Shown: positions 61,750-64,000 of the stretch, piece after piece
How the letters are laid out: each line of letters starts with the position of its first letter
Numbering within the stretch: position 1 is the stretch's first letter
From: CAYWMY01 sp046352935
GTDB lineage: Bacteria > Pseudomonadota > Gammaproteobacteria > Steroidobacterales > Steroidobacteraceae
Length of the DNA stretch: 64,000 nucleotides
NCBI GenBank assembly: GCA_046352935.1
Contig: JAXMGR010000005.1
Coordinates: 145,176 to 209,175, forward strand
Direction: 5' to 3'
The notes under the pieces: generated by a model
Database searches by the model: none
What the model saw: the letters and a program-made list of their open reading frames with translations, nothing else
What the model was told of the DNA's origin: nothing
Translations under genes and position numbers: made by a program

Positions 61750-61911
61750 TCAGCGCAGGTTGTCGTCGTACCAGCGGTTACCGGCATAGAGCCCGACCCC
61801 GCTGCCCACAGCGCCCAGAACGAGGGCCGCCCAAAGCCCGACGTGGGCGCCCAGCCACCATCCCAGCGAGCCGCAGATTCCGGCGCCGCCCCAGCCGAGG
61901 ATCGCTCTCAT
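61750..61911 (-). CDS. Small glycine-rich membrane protein
   Basis: An ATG at 61911 with GGAG about nine bases upstream opens a 53-residue frame, MRAILGWGGAGICGSLGWWL, continuing GAHVGLWAALVLGAVGSGVG and LYAGNRWYDDNLR. It is almost entirely one or two Gly-rich membrane segments with a polar tail, the look of a glycine-zipper protein. Such small membrane proteins are common in gammaproteobacteria but mostly unstudied; function is unknown. It is not paired with another intact gene: the receptor lies downstream and an oxidoreductase remnant upstream. Confidence 0.7.
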   Translation of the reverse strand: MRAILGWGGAGICGSLGWWLGAHVGLWAALVLGAVGSGVGLYAGNRWYDDNLR

Positions 61912-61935
61912 CGGTACGAACTCCGCGCCATGACC

Positions 61936-62220
61936 TCACGCTCTGTCGCATGTTATCGCCTGCGCGCCCAGCATGCCGGCGCTCGCGGCGCCATCGACGA
62001 ACAGCCCGCCCACCGGCATCGACGCATCGCCCACGAACCACAGTGCGCGAACGGAAGTCGAGCGCCGCGGCAGCTTCGGCCCCGCGAGCAGCGGAATGCT
62101 CCAGTGGTGCCGGTGTGTGGTCGTCGCGGTCGCGACAATCGCGTCGCGGAAGCCGGGATACATCAGCTCGTTCGTGGCGTGCATGTCGGCGAGGATGACC
62201 TCGCGGCTGCCGAACGATGG
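61936..62220 (-). pseudogene. C-terminal remnant of an FAD-dependent oxidoreductase
   Basis: The frame reads SREVILADMHATNELMYPGF, then LWFVGDASMPVGGLFVDGAA and SAGMLGAQAI. The GDASMP-GG-DGAA-SAG pattern is the FAD-binding C-terminal signature of amine-oxidase/phytoene-desaturase-like enzymes. Only about 94 residues remain; the rest of the gene is missing and the SDR gene ends just upstream. The open frame continues into the SDR end without sense. It is a decayed gene fragment. Confidence 0.75.
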
Positions 62221-62317
62221 CACAGGACCGCGCACGGGGTTCAGACGCCGTGCGACAGCAGCACAGGCTGTTCTCCTGCTACACGGCGGGCACGGGCGCC
62301 TGGCCTGTGCGCGAAGA

Positions 62318-63154
62318 TCAGACCGTGAGCACACCACCGTTGGGACTCAGCGTCTGTCCGATCATGTAGGCGCTCTCGTCGCGACACAGGAACACGATGG
62401 CCGCGGCGACCTCCGCGGCGTGGCCGAGCCGCCCCTGCGGCACCTGCAGCGCGACGGTGGCCAGGAGACGCTGACCCGCCGGGTCCTGGAACGGCGTGTC
62501 GATGAAGCCCGGCGCCACGGCATTGATGCGGATGCCGAGGTGCGCGACCTCCTTCGCGACGGAGCGCGTGAAGCCGAGCACGCCCGCCTTGGCCGCGGAG
62601 TAGTGCGGGAATCCCGGACAGCCCTGCTCCCCGCAAAGGGAGGCGACGTTCACGATCACGCCGCGGCCGCGCGCCTGCATGCTGCGGATCGCCCGTCGCG
62701 TGCCGTAGAACACGCTCGAGAGGTTGACGGCCAGCATCTCGGCCCATTCGGCGTCGGTCATGTCCACCGTGGCATCGAGCGGCGTCGTGGCCGGCTGGCC
62801 CGTGCGGCCGACCTCGTCCATCTGCTGCTCGATGCGCGGCCTGACGCGGCGCATGTTCGCACCACCGTTGATGCCGGCGTTGTTCACCAGGATGTCGAGC
62901 GGCCCGAGCGCGGCCTCGACCCCGTCGAGCGCCTGATCGAACCGCTCCGACCGCGAAACGTCGGCGATGACGGCGAGCCCGCCCGTCGCGGCGGCGAGCG
63001 CCTGCGCCCGTGCCGCGTCGAGATCGACGATACCGACGCGGCAGCCCTCCACCGCCAGCGCACGCACCGTCGCCTCACCGATGCCGCTCGCACCGCCCGT
63101 GACGACGGCGACGCGGCCTGCGAGCGCTCCTCGATCACCGTTCGACACGCTCAT
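62318..63154 (-). CDS. Short-chain dehydrogenase/reductase
   Basis: This 278-residue NAD(P)-dependent oxidoreductase has the classical SDR layout. It shows the cofactor loop VVTGGASGIGEATV, VIADVSRSERFD, ILVNNAGINGG and catalytic Ser/Tyr/Lys in VNVASLCGEQGCPGFPHYSA with AKAG. The end reads IVFLCRDESAYMIGQTLSPN. VDLDAARAQ after the second strand suggests NAD preference. Compared with typical SDRs of about 250 residues it has an extra segment of about 28 residues after NNAG. Substrate is unknown. The remnant downstream and DUF1993 gene upstream share its strand. Confidence 0.9.
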   Translation of the reverse strand: MSVSNGDRGALAGRVAVVTGGASGIGEATVRALAVEGCRVGIVDLDAARAQALAAATGGLAVIADVSRSERFDQALDGVEAALGPLDILVNNAGINGGANMRRVRPRIEQQMDEVGRTGQPATTPLDATVDMTDAEWAEMLAVNLSSVFYGTRRAIRSMQARGRGVIVNVASLCGEQGCPGFPHYSAAKAGVLGFTRSVAKEVAHLGIRINAVAPGFIDTPFQDPAGQRLLATVALQVPQGRLGHAAEVAAAIVFLCRDESAYMIGQTLSPNGGVLTV

Positions 63155-63230
63155 CGAAGCTCCTGCGGGCCGGAGAATGAACTGTGGCAGCCCGCCGGCG
63201 CGGCGGGACTCCCGTCGCGCGGCAGCACCG

Positions 63231-63752
63231 CTATGCCCTGATCCGCATGTGTCCCAGGAAGTCGCGCTTTCCGATCGTCACGCCCTGCCAGCGCAGGATG
63301 TCGTAGGCCGTCGTCGCATGGAAGAAGAAGTTGGGCTGCGAGAACGACAGCAGGAAGTTCTCGGCCGTGAAGTCGATGCGCAGGTCGCGGAACTCGAAGC
63401 GCATGTCGCGGCCGAGGAAGCCGTTGACCTCGTCCGGCTCGATGGCACGCAGCGCTGTTAGCGCGCCCATGACCTGCGCCTTCAGCGCCGGGAAGTCCTC
63501 GGGCGGCGGCACGAGGTCCGGCGAGAATACGCCCTTGCGAACGCCCTCGATCGCACCCAGCGAGTGCACCGCCGTGGATTTCACCTGGTAGGCAAAGGTG
63601 AACATGTCGGGCGCGAGGTGCGCCTGGATGATCGTCTCGGGCGCAATGCCCTTCTCGGCGCAGTGCGCCGCGCCCTTGTCCAGCAGCCCGGCGACCGCTT
63701 CCAGCATCTGGCAGAAGGTCGGAATGGTCGCGTCATGGAGAGAAAAAGCCAT
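63231..63752 (-). CDS. DUF1993 family protein
   Basis: This 173-residue protein fits DUF1993, a helical-bundle family related to DinB-like proteins. It shows FCQMLEAVAGLLDKGAAHCA, LAPDMFTFAYQVKSTAVHSL, the long helix with FPALKAQVMGAL, and FFFHATTAYDILRWQGVTIG with KRDFLGH near the end. Histidines at positions like those in DinB metal sites are present but a metal is not proven. Function unknown. It lies 76 bases upstream of the SDR gene and could be co-transcribed. Confidence 0.88.
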   Translation of the reverse strand: MAFSLHDATIPTFCQMLEAVAGLLDKGAAHCAEKGIAPETIIQAHLAPDMFTFAYQVKSTAVHSLGAIEGVRKGVFSPDLVPPPEDFPALKAQVMGALTALRAIEPDEVNGFLGRDMRFEFRDLRIDFTAENFLLSFSQPNFFFHATTAYDILRWQGVTIGKRDFLGHMRIRA

Positions 63753-63878
63753 CCGGGTCTCCTCGTCGTAAGGGATTTCAGGAATCCGCGTCCGCCGGCC
63801 GCGACAGACTTCGCGGCGTGCATCACATCAGTGACCCGCACAGCACGTCAACGACAGGCAGATGGGGCTCGAACACAC

Positions 63879-64000
63879 TCATCGCGCAGCCAGCCACTGA
63901 TCGTCATCGAGTTCCGTAACGGCGGCGCCGGCCAGGCACTGTGCGGCGTGGAGCTGCGCCTCCGGACTCAGCAACCGCGCGTAGAACTCCGCGGTCGAGC
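63879..64000 (-). CDS. 3' end of a gene, possibly acyl-CoA dehydrogenase-like
   Basis: Only the last 40 codons are in the window. They read TAEFYARLLSPEAQLHAAQC, then LAGAAVTELDDDQWLAAR and a stop. The FYA-R-L-P-A-AG pattern resembles the C-terminal helix of acyl-CoA dehydrogenases, but the piece is too short to be sure. The start lies beyond 64000. Between this stop and the DUF1993 gene (63753-63878) I see nothing. Confidence 0.4.
   Translation of the reverse strand, partial: STAEFYARLLSPEAQLHAAQCLAGAAVTELDDDQWLAAR

Overview
The window is a chromosomal stretch of a high-GC gammaproteobacterium. Nearly every gene is housekeeping or core accessory. The central 40 kb keeps a gene order also known from Pseudomonas aeruginosa: a pil-chp chemosensory cluster, then gshB, tonB, algH, ruvX and pyrB, with pilT/pilU, yggS, proC and yggT close by. 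Other gammaproteobacterial marks are ampD-ampE, ErpA, RppH, a fused chorismate mutase-prephenate dehydrogenase, PpnN and a two-gene NrdJa/NrdJb reductase. The genus cannot be named from sequence alone. I saw no tRNA, rRNA, CRISPR array, prophage or intact insertion sequence.

Layout. 1-520 holds a broken IS3-type orfA fragment. 520-8080 carries erpA, a DUF6776-type protein, hemJ, rppH, a BtuC-type permease, tyrA, a His/Arg-rich secreted protein, pdxH, a BtuD-type ATPase and a HisN-like phosphatase. 8225-11850 is a vitamin B12 block: promoter, cobalamin riboswitch, btuB, PduO-type adenosyltransferase and btuF. 11840-17620 has ampE/ampD, a YkgJ-type cysteine-cluster protein, bioA, rsmE and an unusual PIN + GNAT-like + ASCH/PUA-like protein. 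17635-27572 is the twitching-motility chemosensory operon pilG-pilH-pilI-pilJ-chpA-chpC on the minus strand. 27845-32700 is gshB, tonB, algH, ruvX, pyrB and a PyrK-like subunit. 32705-36023 has three tandem PilT/PilU ATPases. 36108-40651 has yggS, an aldehyde dehydrogenase, proC, yggT, yggU and an HU-family gene.

40739-51059 on the minus strand has a hydrolase/FKBP/msrB operon, htpG, ppnN, an L,D-transpeptidase, a degenerate GGDEF-like protein, a lipoprotein and nrdJb/nrdJa with NrdR boxes upstream. 51621-58996 has a DegP-type protease, a decaying type I secretion locus (frameshifted RTX lipase-like gene plus an ABC exporter lacking its catalytic glutamate), a zinc-ribbon protein and apt. 59151-64000 has an orphan TonB receptor, a 53-residue membrane protein, an oxidoreductase remnant, an SDR, a DUF1993 protein and the 3' end of a probable acyl-CoA dehydrogenase.

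Two themes link the genes. First, B12: riboswitch-controlled BtuB, BtuC, BtuD, BtuF and the adenosyltransferase would supply adenosylcobalamin to the B12-dependent reductase NrdJ, and a TonB-family protein could energise BtuB. Second, surface motility: the Pil-Chp signalling system and three retraction-type ATPases lie within 19 kb. The main anomalies are the three-domain PIN protein, a PyrK subunit beside pyrB with no PyrD here, two perfect NrdR palindromes 180 bp apart, and the eroding type I secretion locus.
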